Source: Variovorax sp. J22P240 (GTDB lineage Bacteria > Pseudomonadota > Gammaproteobacteria > Burkholderiales > Burkholderiaceae_C). Taken from it: 64,000 bases of DNA. Shown here one piece after another: positions 16,443-24,898 of the stretch. The stretch spans positions 186,001-250,000 of the forward strand of contig NZ_JASZYR010000005.1 in NCBI RefSeq assembly GCF_030316855.1, given 5' to 3'. The translations under genes were made by a program, and so were the position numbers. Numbering within the stretch: position 1 is the stretch's first letter; the number at the start of each line of letters is the position of its first letter. Below the pieces are notes generated by a model. It searched no databases. It was given only the letters and a program-made list of their open reading frames with translations, and was not told the DNA's origin.

Positions 16443-16706
16443 TCAGTGGATGGTCGGCGGACCCAGGTCCTCGGCGGGATCCACAAAGGCCGTGACGACG
16501 ACGGAACCGCTGCCATCGGGGCCGCGATCGTCGGCGCGACGCTGCAGCGCCGCGATGCCGGCCATCATGGCCGCGCCATAGGTCGGCATCGGCCCGGCGG
16601 CGGCGTCGATCGGGCGGCAGTCGCAGCCGTCCTGCTTCTGCAGCACCCAATAGAAGTGGCCGGCGATCGGTTCGTCGACGACCAGTGCGATTGCTTCGGT
16701 GTCCAT
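16443..16706 (-). CDS. Small hypothetical protein
   Basis: An 87-residue protein with no recognised domain. It starts MDTEAIALVVDEPIAGHFYW and contains QKQDGCDCRPIDAAAG and VVVTAFVDPAEDLGPP. Composition is acidic, with neither signal peptide nor membrane segment. Coding is supported by the good ribosome-binding site AAAGGGGAT eight bases before the ATG and by a frame free of the Arg/Pro excess seen in shadow frames. It stands alone between the Bug receptor and kdpD. Function unknown. Confidence 0.6.
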   Translation of the reverse strand: MDTEAIALVVDEPIAGHFYWVLQKQDGCDCRPIDAAAGPMPTYGAAMMAGIAALQRRADDRGPDGSGSVVVTAFVDPAEDLGPPTIH

Positions 16707-16999
16707 GGCGGTGATCCCCTTTCGTCACTTCGGATGTACGGGTTGTACGCATCGAGAGTGCGACGGGATAGCAACGAATTCACGGCCTGGAGGCTGTCAT
16801 TGCAAAAGCACGGTCATGTGTGCAATACGCACACTTTGCCGGAGGTGCCGGGCGAACAGTCGGATGGCATTTACGCTTTCTTTACGGCCTCTCCCCGACT
16901 CTGTTCTCCCTTTTTACGCAAGCCTGCCGAGACTGGCCCCTTTGTCTAGCATGCAGGGAGTGATGGAGGCGATGAGATAACCTGCGTCGCCTCCGATTC

Positions 17000-19753
17000 A
17001 TGAACGACGACGTCCGCCCCGACCCCGACGCGCTGCTGGCCCAGTTGCGCGCGGAGGAGCAACGCTCGCAACGCGGCAAGCTGCGCATTTACTTCGGCGC
17101 CAATGCCGGCGTCGGCAAGACTTGGGCGATGCTGAGTGCCGCGCAGCGCGAGCACGCGGCGGGCCGCGACGTGGTAATCGGCGTCGTCGAGACGCACGGC
17201 CGCAGCGAGACCGCGGCTGTGCTGGCCGGACTCGACACGCTGCCCTTGCGCGAGGTGGCCTACCGCGGCCGCACGCTGTCTGAATTCGATCTCGATGCCG
17301 CGCTCGCGCGCAAGCCGGCCGTTTTGCTGGTGGACGAACTGGCGCACACCAACGCCCCCGGCTCGCGGCACGCCAAGCGCTGGCAGGACGTGCAGGAACT
17401 GCAGTCTGCAGGCATCGAGGTCTGGTCGGCACTCAACGTCCAGCATCTGGAAAGCCTCAACGGCACGGTGGGCGCGATCACCGGCGTGCGCGTGCACGAG
17501 ACCGTACCCGACACCGTGCTCGACGAGGCCGAAGAAGTGGTGCTGGTCGACGTCACGCCCGACGAACTCACGGCGCGCCTCGCCGCTGGCAAGGTCTATC
17601 TGCCGCAGCAAGCCGAGCGGGCGGCGCAGAACTTCTTCCGCAAGGGCAACCTCATTGCATTGCGCGAGATTGCGCTGCGCCGCACCGCCGAACACGTGGA
17701 AGACGACGTGCGCGGCTGGCGCGTGGAGCAGTCGGGGCCTCAGGGCGATGGCGGTCCGCCGGCGTGGAATACCTCGGGCGCGATCCTGGTCTGCGTCGGC
17801 CCCCATGAAGGCGCGGGGCAGACCGTGCGCACGGCAGCCCGGCTGGCGGGACAGCTCAACGTGCGTTGGCATGCGGCCTATGTCGAGACGCCGCGGCTTC
17901 AGCGCCTCGATGCTGCGCAGCGCGACCGCATCCTCGCCGTGCTCCAGCTCGCGGAGGAACTCGGCGCCGAGACGGCGGTGCTCACCGGTGTCAATGTTGC
18001 GGAGGAACTCGCCGCGCAAGCCCAGCGCCTCAACTGCGCCACGCTGGTGGTGGGGCGCACCGAGCCGGCGCAAGGCTGGGAGCGCTGGTGGCCCAGGCCC
18101 CCACTGGCGCGCGAACTGGCGCGCCATGCGCCGGGTGTGGACATCGTCGAGGTCGCTCGGGCCGACAGTTCGCGCCGCCTCGCGCACGCTCGCCCGGGCG
18201 GGCGGCGGCGCGATCCGGCCGTCGAGGACGCCGACCGCCCGCAGGCGCGCCGGTCCGGCTACGCATGGGCGGCCGCCACCAGCGTGGCGATCACGCTGCT
18301 GGCGATGCCGCTGGTCGGCGTGCTGGAACTGGCCAATATCGTCATGCTCTTGCTGCTCGGAGTGGTGGCGGTGGCGATGCGATTCGGACGCGGCCCGGCC
18401 GCCTTCGCCGCGATGCTCAATGTGGCGGCCTTCGATTACTTCTTCGTCTCGCCGAGGCTGTCGTTCGCGGTCAGCGACGTGCAGTACCTGGTGACTTTTG
18501 GGGTGATGCTCGGCGTCGGCCTGCTGGTCGGCCAGTTGACGGCGGGGCTGCGCTTCGCCGCGGGCGTCTCGGCGAGCCGGGAACGGCGCGCGCAGTCCCT
18601 GTTCGAGCTGACGCGGGAACTCTCGGCCGCCCTCGAAAGCGCGCAGGTCGTGGCGCTCGGCGCGGCTGCGGTGCAGGGGCATTTCGGCGGCCGTGCGGTG
18701 GTGCTGGTGACGGATGCCAACGACCGCCTCGTCGTGCCGGCTGATGCGCCGCCCGGCTTTGACCCGAGCGTGGCGGACTGGACGCTTCGCCAGGGCCAGC
18801 CGGCCGGCCTCGCCACGGCCACGTTGGCGGCGCAGCCCTGGCACTACACACCCCTCAAGGCCCCGATGCGGGTGCGCGGCGTGCTTGCGCTCGAGCCCGC
18901 GCACCCGCGCTGGCTGCTGATCCCGGAGCAGGCGCAGCAGCTCGACACCCTGGCACGCCAGATCGCGATCGCCCTGGAGCGCGTGCACTACGTCGAGGTC
19001 GCTCAGAAGGCCGTGGTCGAGATGGAATCGGAGCGGCTGCGCAATGCGCTGCTCGGGGCCATCTCGCACGATGTCCGCACGCCGCTGACCGCGCTGATCG
19101 CACTCGCCGAATCTCTGCAGACGCTGCCGGAAGGCACTGGCGACCAGCGCGCCGCCGCGCGCGCCATCGTCACGCAGGCGCACCAGCTTCACGCGCTGGT
19201 GAGCAACCTGCTGGACATGGCGCGGCTGGAAAGCGGCATTGCCGGCGGCACCGTCAACCTGCGGCGCGACTGGCAGTCGGTCGAGGAAGTGGTGGGCTCC
19301 GCCATTCGCGCCGCACGGCCTGCGCTGGGCGACATGGCGGTGCAGACCGCGCTGCCGGCGGAACTGCCGCTGGTCGAGTTCGATGCGGTGCTGATCGAGC
19401 GCGTGCTGGTCAATCTGCTCGAAAACGCCGGCAAGTACGGCGCCGCACCGATCGTGGTCGGCGCGCATGCCACCGATCGCGCGCTGGTGCTGAGCGTGCG
19501 CGACCACGGCCCGGGCCTGCCGCCATCGCTGCGTGGCCGCGAGCAGACGCTGTTCGACAAGTTCACGCGCGGCCAGGCCGAATCGGCCACGCCCGGCGTC
19601 GGACTGGGCCTGGCGATCTGCAAGGCGGTGGTGAGCGCGCATGGCGGCGAGATCACGGCGGCGAACGCGGCGGGCGGCGGGGCAGAATTCACCGTCACGC
19701 TGCCACGCCGTGCGCCGCCCGAGCCGGCGGAGTCGAGCGATATTCCCGCCTGA
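17000..19753 (+). CDS. kdpD: Sensor histidine kinase KdpD
   Basis: A 917-residue membrane sensor kinase. The N-terminal KdpD domain has a Walker-type GANAGVGKTWAM (about residue 33) and VETHGRSETAAVLAGLDTLP. A USP-like domain, a short cluster of hydrophobic segments (about 420-515), a GAF-like region and the C-terminal kinase follow: the phospho-acceptor His in ISHDVRTPLTAL, N-box LLENAGKYGAAP, and DHGPGLP and GVGLGLAICKAV. KdpD senses potassium limitation and phosphorylates KdpE. kdpE follows 14 bp downstream, but no kdpFABC genes are present in the 16 kb to the left, which is unusual because they normally precede kdpD. Confidence 0.95.
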   Translation: MNDDVRPDPDALLAQLRAEEQRSQRGKLRIYFGANAGVGKTWAMLSAAQREHAAGRDVVIGVVETHGRSETAAVLAGLDTLPLREVAYRGRTLSEFDLDAALARKPAVLLVDELAHTNAPGSRHAKRWQDVQELQSAGIEVWSALNVQHLESLNGTVGAITGVRVHETVPDTVLDEAEEVVLVDVTPDELTARLAAGKVYLPQQAERAAQNFFRKGNLIALREIALRRTAEHVEDDVRGWRVEQSGPQGDGGPPAWNTSGAILVCVGPHEGAGQTVRTAARLAGQLNVRWHAAYVETPRLQRLDAAQRDRILAVLQLAEELGAETAVLTGVNVAEELAAQAQRLNCATLVVGRTEPAQGWERWWPRPPLARELARHAPGVDIVEVARADSSRRLAHARPGGRRRDPAVEDADRPQARRSGYAWAAATSVAITLLAMPLVGVLELANIVMLLLLGVVAVAMRFGRGPAAFAAMLNVAAFDYFFVSPRLSFAVSDVQYLVTFGVMLGVGLLVGQLTAGLRFAAGVSASRERRAQSLFELTRELSAALESAQVVALGAAAVQGHFGGRAVVLVTDANDRLVVPADAPPGFDPSVADWTLRQGQPAGLATATLAAQPWHYTPLKAPMRVRGVLALEPAHPRWLLIPEQAQQLDTLARQIAIALERVHYVEVAQKAVVEMESERLRNALLGAISHDVRTPLTALIALAESLQTLPEGTGDQRAAARAIVTQAHQLHALVSNLLDMARLESGIAGGTVNLRRDWQSVEEVVGSAIRAARPALGDMAVQTALPAELPLVEFDAVLIERVLVNLLENAGKYGAAPIVVGAHATDRALVLSVRDHGPGLPPSLRGREQTLFDKFTRGQAESATPGVGLGLAICKAVVSAHGGEITAANAAGGGAEFTVTLPRRAPPEPAESSDIPA

Positions 19754-19767
19754 GAACCGAGCCAGCC

Positions 19768-20460
19768 ATGCCCAGTCCCACCGCCATCGTCATCGAGGAC
19801 GAACCGCAGATCCGCCGCTTCGTGCGCGGCGCACTGGAGGCCGAAGGGTGGCAAGTGCATGAGGCCGGCACGCTGCGCGAAGGCCTGGCGGCGGCCGGCA
19901 CGCGGCAGCCCGATCTCCTGGTGCTCGATCTGGGTCTGCCGGACGGCGATGGCGTCTCGCTGATTCGCGACGTGCGCGGCTGGTCGGGCGTGCCCATCAT
20001 CGTGCTCTCGGCCCGCACCGACGAGGCCGACAAGATCGCTGCTCTCGATGCCGGCGCGGACGACTACCTGACCAAGCCCTTCGGTACCGGTGAGCTGCTG
20101 GCCCGGGTGCGCGCCAACCTGCGCCGGCCGCGTACCGCCAACGGCGGCGAAGAGCCAGAGCCGGTGTTCCGTTTCGGGGAGGTCGAGGTCGACCGCACGG
20201 CAAGGCTGGTGCGGCGCGCGGGCGTCGAGGTGCATCTCACGCCGACCGAGTACCGGCTGCTGTCGGTGTTGATCGCCAACGCCGGGCGGGTCATCACGCA
20301 GCGCCAGTTGCTGCGCGAGGTGTGGGGCCCGTCGCATGGCGAGCAGAGCCACTACCTGCGCATCTACATGGGCCACCTGCGCCAGAAGCTCGAAGCCGAT
20401 CCCGCGCAGCCGCGGCACTTGCTCACCGAGACGGCGGTGGGGTACCGGCTGGTGGCGTGA
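19768..20460 (+). CDS. kdpE: Response regulator KdpE
   Basis: A 230-residue OmpR/PhoB-family regulator. The receiver domain has the acidic pair in VIEDEPQIRRF, the phospho-acceptor Asp in LLVLDLGLPDGDG and the conserved Lys in LTKPFGTGELLAR. The winged-helix domain contains VHLTPTEYRLLSVLIANAG and HYLRIYMGHLRQKLEADP, closely like E. coli KdpE. It is predicted to activate the kdpFABC potassium pump when phosphorylated by KdpD. Its last 38 bases overlap the 3' end of the convergent DMT transporter gene. Confidence 0.94.
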   Translation: MPSPTAIVIEDEPQIRRFVRGALEAEGWQVHEAGTLREGLAAAGTRQPDLLVLDLGLPDGDGVSLIRDVRGWSGVPIIVLSARTDEADKIAALDAGADDYLTKPFGTGELLARVRANLRRPRTANGGEEPEPVFRFGEVEVDRTARLVRRAGVEVHLTPTEYRLLSVLIANAGRVITQRQLLREVWGPSHGEQSHYLRIYMGHLRQKLEADPAQPRHLLTETAVGYRLVA

Positions 20461-21313
20461 GCGCGTCCCGGCGCGACGGCCGTCCGCGCGCGAGCAGCAC
20501 GACGGCTACGCCGCCGAGCACCGCGGCCGATGCCATGACAAGGCGCAGGCTGACGGATTCGTCGAGAAAGAGCACGCCGCCGAAGGCCGCGATCACCGGC
20601 ACGCTGAGCTGAACGGTGGCCGCGCTGGTCATCTTCAACTCGCGCAGTGCGGCGTACCAGATCACGTAGCCGATGCCGGAACTCAGGATTCCCGAAGCTA
20701 GCCCATATCCGATGCCTGCCGGGTCCCATTGCATGGAAGGGAGCATCGCCGCGCTCACGGCCAGCGCCAGCGGCGCGGCACGCACGAAGTTGCCGGCCGT
20801 CGCGCGGGTGGGGTCGCCTGCACCTTTGGCGCGCAGCGAATAGACGGCCCACGCCACCCCTGCCGCAGTCATCAGCAGGGCGCCCTGCAATGGCGGCGCC
20901 GACAGGCCGGGCAGCAGAAGGAAGACCAGTCCGCCCACCGCCAGCGCGAAGCCGGCGATCTGCCAGCGCGCCAGCCGTTCACCTCGATACAGGCCCCAGC
21001 CGATCATGCTGATCTGCACCGCGGCAAAGAGCAGCAGCGCGCCGGTGCCGGCCGGCAGGCTGAGGTAGGCGAAGGAAAAGGCCTCCGCGTAGACGAACAG
21101 CGCTACCGCAGAGAGCCAGCCTCCCCCGAGGCTCTTCGTCCCAGCCCCGCTGCGCTGCGCCGCGATGAGCCAGAGCACCAGGGCGCCCGAGATCAGTCGC
21201 ACGGAGGTGAAGGTTGCCGCGTCGATGCCGGTATGCAGCAGGGCCAGCCGGCACAAGAGCGAGTTGCCGGCAAAGGCCAGCATGGCGAGCGCGGTGAGGA
21301 CAACGAGTTTCAT
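20423..21313 (-). CDS. DMT superfamily (EamA) transporter
   Basis: A 296-residue inner-membrane protein with ten predicted hydrophobic segments in two EamA repeats. Typical phrases are GNSLLCRLALLHTGIDAATF at the start of repeat 1, AAVQISMIGWGLYRGERL, and in repeat 2 GVAWAVYSLRAKG, ILSSGIGYVIWYAALRELK and QLSVPVIAAFGGVLFLDE. EamA proteins usually export amino acids or other small metabolites. The ATG at 21313 is used because MKLVVLTALAMLAFAGNSLL starts directly with a membrane helix. The substrate is unknown. Confidence 0.9.
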   Translation of the reverse strand: MKLVVLTALAMLAFAGNSLLCRLALLHTGIDAATFTSVRLISGALVLWLIAAQRSGAGTKSLGGGWLSAVALFVYAEAFSFAYLSLPAGTGALLLFAAVQISMIGWGLYRGERLARWQIAGFALAVGGLVFLLLPGLSAPPLQGALLMTAAGVAWAVYSLRAKGAGDPTRATAGNFVRAAPLALAVSAAMLPSMQWDPAGIGYGLASGILSSGIGYVIWYAALRELKMTSAATVQLSVPVIAAFGGVLFLDESVSLRLVMASAAVLGGVAVVLLARGRPSRRDALTPPAGTPPPSR

Positions 21314-21402
21314 CGGAAGGCGGGAGTCGCGGCACGATTGGAACACTGCCGCCTGCGTGAATCGCGGAGAATCGTTCGCCACCCGAACCTCTCCGCGACC
21401 CC

Positions 21403-22170
21403 ATGCCCGATACGCCCGCCCCATCCCGCCTCAACAAACGCATGGCCGAACTGGGCCTGTGCTCGCGTCGCGAAGCGGACGACTGGATTGCGCAGGGCTG
21501 GGTGAAGGTGAACGGCCAAGTAGCCGAGATGGGCGTGAAGGTGACGCCGGCCGATCGCATCGAAGTCGACAAGAAAGCGCAGAACCAGCAACAGCAGCAG
21601 GTGACGATCCTGCTGCACAAGCCGATGGGCTATGTGAGCGGTCAGGCCGAGGACGGGCATGAGCCGGCGGTGGTGCTGATCAATCCGCGCACGCACTGGC
21701 GCGAGGACCCGAGCCGCAATCGCTTTTCGCCGCCGCAGTTGCGTGGTCTTGCGCCGGCCGGCCGGCTGGACATCGATTCGGTGGGGCTTCTGGTGTTCAC
21801 GCAGGACGGGCGCGTCGCACGCCAGTTGATCGGCGAAGACTCCAGCATGGAGAAGGAATATCTGGTGCGGGTGTCGTATGGGCCGGTTGCGCAGAACTCG
21901 CAAGCCGCTTTTCCGCGCGAACAGCTTGCGAAGCTGAGGCATGGGTTGAGCCTGGATGGTCAGCCCTTGAAGCCGGCGCGGGTCGAGTGGCAGAACCCGG
22001 AGCAGTTGCGTTTCGTTCTGACCGAAGGCAAGAAGCGGCAGATCCGGCGGATGTGTGAGCTGGTGGGGCTCAAGGTCGTGGGGCTGAAGCGCATTCGGGT
22101 CGGAAATGTAGTGCTGGGGAATTTGCCTGTGGGGCAGTGGCGGTATTTGGGGGCGCACGAGCGGTTCTGA
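21403..22170 (+). CDS. rluF: 23S rRNA pseudouridine synthase, RluF type
   Basis: A 255-residue protein with an N-terminal S4 RNA-binding domain ([34 protein letters not shown]) and a pseudouridine synthase domain. The catalytic Asp is D123 in [11 protein letters not shown]; the family end motif [17 protein letters not shown] and LKRIRVGNV are present. A Gln-rich linker (QNQQQQQ, about residues 60-66) joins the domains. The RluB/RluF group modifies 23S rRNA (RluF: U2604). The assignment to RluF rather than RluB is from overall resemblance. Confidence 0.88.
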   Translation: MPDTPAPSRLNKRMAELGLCSRREADDWIAQGWVKVNGQVAEMGVKVTPADRIEVDKKAQNQQQQQVTILLHKPMGYVSGQAEDGHEPAVVLINPRTHWREDPSRNRFSPPQLRGLAPAGRLDIDSVGLLVFTQDGRVARQLIGEDSSMEKEYLVRVSYGPVAQNSQAAFPREQLAKLRHGLSLDGQPLKPARVEWQNPEQLRFVLTEGKKRQIRRMCELVGLKVVGLKRIRVGNVVLGNLPVGQWRYLGAHERF

Positions 22171-22424
22171 TTTTTCGGTTTGCGGGGGCGGGGCGGGTGG
22201 CGTCGTCGGGCGGTGTGCCCTGTGCCGGCCGACGTCACCGGCCGCTTCGCGGACCCCGCCTGAAGCGAGCACCGCAAGGGAGCCCGAAGGGCCGGCGCAG
22301 CGGGGTCGACCGGCCCGCACCGCCTATCGGGCGCCCGCCCCAAGGAAGCAAAAACGCAACCTCATGCACAGCTAAGAATTCAGGCGTAGCCTCCCGCAAA
22401 CTGTGTGTCACACAAGGAGCCCCC
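22171..22424. other. Very GC-rich intergenic region without a recognised gene
   Basis: This 254-bp gap separates the pseudouridine synthase gene from the response regulator gene. It is exceptionally rich in G and C with several short self-complementary stretches (for example CACCGGCCGCTTCGCGG and GGCCGGCGCAGC). The last 100 bases are less GC-rich and include AAGGAG (22414-22419), the ribosome-binding site of the next gene. No tRNA, small RNA or insertion element is recognised; the middle may be a repeat or leader. Confidence 0.5.
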
Positions 22425-23084
22425 GTGCGCGCATTGCTCGTGGAAGACGACGAAATGATCGGCCGCAGCCTCATGCATGCGCTCGACAACGCAGGCTGGT
22501 CCGTCGACTGGGTCCGTGACGGCGCATTGGCCCACAGCGCCCTTGCCGACGGCGGCTACACCTGCGTGCTGCTCGACCTGGGCTTGCCCAAGGAGGACGG
22601 CACCGAGGTACTGCGACGCGCCCGCAAACGGGGAGACGCCACACCCGTGCTGGTGCTCACCGCACGCGATGGGCTCGACCACCGCATCCATACCCTCGAC
22701 CTCGGGGCCGACGACTACCTGCTCAAGCCCTTCGAGTTGCGCGAACTTCTGGCGCGCATGCGTGCCGTCGTGCGGCGACGCGACGGTGCCGCGCACTCCG
22801 TCATCGGCACCGCCGCGCTGCAACTGGACCTCACCACCCGCGACGTCATCGTCAACGGTGTGCGCGAAGTCCTCACCGCCCGCGAATTTGCCCTGCTGCA
22901 CGCACTGCTCGAGCGGCCCGGCGCCATCCTCTCGCGCGAGCAGCTCGAGGACCGCATCTACGGCTGGGGCGAAGAAGTCACCAGCAACGCCATCGACGTC
23001 CTCATCCACGGCATGCGCCGCAAGCTCGGCGCCGAGGCCATACGCAACGTGCGCGGGCTCGGGTGGCGGGTCGTGCCGGCGTGA
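22425..23084 (+). CDS. OmpR-family response regulator (QseB/PmrA-like)
   Basis: A 219-residue two-component regulator. The receiver domain has the acidic pair in LLVEDDEMIGR, the phospho-acceptor Asp in VLLDLGLPKEDG, VLTARDG and the Lys in DYLLKPFELRELLARM. The winged helix contains VREVLTAREFALLHALLERP and NAIDVLIHGMRRKLG and ends IRNVRGLGWRVVPA. The start is GTG at 22425, five bases after AAGGAG. Its stop overlaps the GTG of the cognate kinase (GTGA). QseB/PmrA relatives respond to envelope or cationic stress. A likely target promoter lies at 24449-24480. Confidence 0.9.
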   Translation: MRALLVEDDEMIGRSLMHALDNAGWSVDWVRDGALAHSALADGGYTCVLLDLGLPKEDGTEVLRRARKRGDATPVLVLTARDGLDHRIHTLDLGADDYLLKPFELRELLARMRAVVRRRDGAAHSVIGTAALQLDLTTRDVIVNGVREVLTAREFALLHALLERPGAILSREQLEDRIYGWGEEVTSNAIDVLIHGMRRKLGAEAIRNVRGLGWRVVPA

Positions 23085-24436
23085 CCGTATCGGGCTTTCG
23101 ACCCCGATCGCTGCGCGCGCGCCTGCTCTGGTGGCTTGTCGCGCTGCACCTGGTGGCCATTGCGACCACAGCCTGGTTCTCCTACGTCGCCTACGGCCGC
23201 CTGGTCAACAACTTCATGGACGATCAGATGCGGCTCGTGGCCGAATCGCATGCGACGCACCACCGCCTGCCCGCCCTGCAGCCTGCGAGCGACGAAGACG
23301 TGTTCCGGCGCGGCACCTTCGTCGTGCAGATCTTCGATGCCGACGGCCGCACGCTCCTCGCCAGCTCATGGCCCGCGCTCGACATGCCGCTGCAGACCGA
23401 GCCGGGCTTCAGCGACGTGCGCTTCGGCACCAAGGGCAGCGATGGATGGCGCGTCTACACCGCCGAGGAAAACCCGGCGGCCGACATGCCGCGCGTGCAG
23501 GTCGTGCAGAACGACAGCTTCCGCCGCAACCGCATCGTGCGCCGCGCCTTGCTGGAGAGCCTGCCGATCCTGGTGCTGTTGCCGATCACGCTGCTGATCC
23601 TGCTGCTCATCGTGTCGGCTGCGTCGCGCTCGCTGCGCGCCGTGGCGCGCGACGTCGCTGCGCAGGAGGAGGGCAACCCGGCCGAACTGGCCGTCGCCAG
23701 GGTGCCGGAGGAAATCGCGCCGCTCGTCACCGCCTTCAACAGCCTGCTCGCTCGCCTGCGCAACACCTTGTCGGCCCAGCGCCGCTTCATGCAGGACGCC
23801 GCGCACGAGTTGCGCACGCCGATGACTGCGATCGGCCTGCAGATCGAGAACCTGCGCGCCCATGTCCCCCCGGGCGATGCAGCAGAGCGCTTTGCGCAGC
23901 TGGAAGGCGGCGTGAAGCGCGCCCAGCACCTCATCGAACAATTGCTGCGCCTGTCGCGGCAGGATGCGCCGGCGGCCAGCGCGCGCGGGCCGGTCGACAT
24001 CGCTGCGCTGCTGCGCGATAGCGTGGGACAACTCCTGGTGCTGGCCGACCAGCGTCGCGTGGACGTGGGCTTCGAGGGGCGCATCGCGCCACTCGTGACG
24101 GCGCCCGCCGCCGAACTGCGCAGCGTGTTCGACAACCTCATCGACAACGCGGTGCGCTATGCGCCTGAGGGCGGCGTGGTCGACGTGCGGCTGCACGAGG
24201 TCGATGGGTATCCGGTGGTCGACGTGACGGACAACGGTCCGGGAATTCCCACGGAGCAACTCGGGCGCGTGTTCGACCGGTTCTTCCGCGTCGCGGGCGC
24301 CCCTCCGGGCGGAAGTGGACTCGGGCTCGCCATCGCGCAGACGGCCGCGCTGCGCAACGGCCTGCGCATCGAACTGTCGAATCGCGAGGATGGCCCGGGG
24401 CTGCTCGCGCGCGTGTTCCTGCCTCGCTCATCCTGA
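23081..24436 (+). CDS. Sensor histidine kinase (QseC/PmrB-like)
   Basis: A 451-residue membrane kinase. A first transmembrane helix (LLWWLVALHLVAIATTAWF), a periplasmic sensor region of about 120 residues, a second helix (LPILVLLPITLLILLLIVSA), a HAMP-like linker and the kinase core follow. The phospho-acceptor His is in DAAHELRTPMTAI, with N-box NLIDNAVRYAPEGG, VTDNGPGIP and GSGLGLAIAQTAAL. The start is GTG at 23081, overlapping the regulator stop by 4 bp, so the two are translationally coupled. The signal sensed is unknown. Confidence 0.9.
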   Translation: MTVSGFRPRSLRARLLWWLVALHLVAIATTAWFSYVAYGRLVNNFMDDQMRLVAESHATHHRLPALQPASDEDVFRRGTFVVQIFDADGRTLLASSWPALDMPLQTEPGFSDVRFGTKGSDGWRVYTAEENPAADMPRVQVVQNDSFRRNRIVRRALLESLPILVLLPITLLILLLIVSAASRSLRAVARDVAAQEEGNPAELAVARVPEEIAPLVTAFNSLLARLRNTLSAQRRFMQDAAHELRTPMTAIGLQIENLRAHVPPGDAAERFAQLEGGVKRAQHLIEQLLRLSRQDAPAASARGPVDIAALLRDSVGQLLVLADQRRVDVGFEGRIAPLVTAPAAELRSVFDNLIDNAVRYAPEGGVVDVRLHEVDGYPVVDVTDNGPGIPTEQLGRVFDRFFRVAGAPPGGSGLGLAIAQTAALRNGLRIELSNREDGPGLLARVFLPRSS

Positions 24437-24448
24437 GCTAAGTATTCG

Positions 24449-24480
24449 CTCATTCCCGCCTCATTCAGGCCACCTAGAGT
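24449..24480 (+). promoter_or_regulatory. 11-bp-phased direct repeat and -10 box upstream of the small exported protein
   Basis: CTCATTC occurs at 24449-24455 and again at 24460-24466, exactly 11 bp apart, followed by TAGAGT (24475-24480; 4 of 6 to TATAAT). Tandem half-sites one helical turn apart are the normal binding pattern of OmpR-family regulators. The regulator encoded at 22425-23084 is the obvious candidate. No matching repeat was seen in front of the regulator gene. Confidence 0.55.
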
Positions 24481-24506
24481 GAAGCCGACCACTCCAGGAG
24501 ACCCTG

Positions 24507-24845
24507 ATGCATGCTTCACTCAAAGTCCTCGCCGCCTGTGCCTTCACGACGGTCGCCGCATTCGCCTCGATGAGCGCCAGCGCGCAGTCCGATGGTTCGG
24601 ACTATCACCCGATGCAGACGAACAGCGCGGTGTCCAGCGATGAAGTGAGTGCCGGCGCGATGGCGGCGGCGCGGCCGACCGGCACCGAGTCCATCGGACA
24701 GTCGACGGCGGCACCGATGGTCAGTTCGCAGCTCACGCGCGAAGAGGTCTACAGGGGCGCGGTCGAAGCAGCGCATCCCTTGAACACCGAGTCCATCGGC
24801 CAGTCGACCGGCATGGCCGGCATCACGTCGGGCACGCCGCGCTGA
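24507..24845 (+). CDS. Small exported protein with an internal repeat (DUF4148-like)
   Basis: A 112-residue protein with a clear Sec signal peptide (MHASLKVLAACAFTTVAAFA, cleavage near SASAQ). The mature part contains two copies of a motif: SSDEVSAGAMAAARPTGTES followed by IGQST, then TREEVYRGAVEAAHPLNTES followed by IGQST. Such small periplasmic proteins with DUF4148-type repeats are common in Burkholderiales; function is unknown. AGGAG precedes the ATG. It follows the two-component genes, and the phased repeat in its promoter suggests it belongs to their regulon. Confidence 0.8.
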   Translation: MHASLKVLAACAFTTVAAFASMSASAQSDGSDYHPMQTNSAVSSDEVSAGAMAAARPTGTESIGQSTAAPMVSSQLTREEVYRGAVEAAHPLNTESIGQSTGMAGITSGTPR

Positions 24846-24898
24846 GCGCGCAGGCAGGCGCTATTCTCGGGTCTCCTTCGTGAGACCCGGGATACGCC

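Noticed and set aside
16946..19642. An 898-codon frame antisense to kdpD
   Set aside because: Same reasoning: no domain, biased composition, and kdpD motifs on the other strand.
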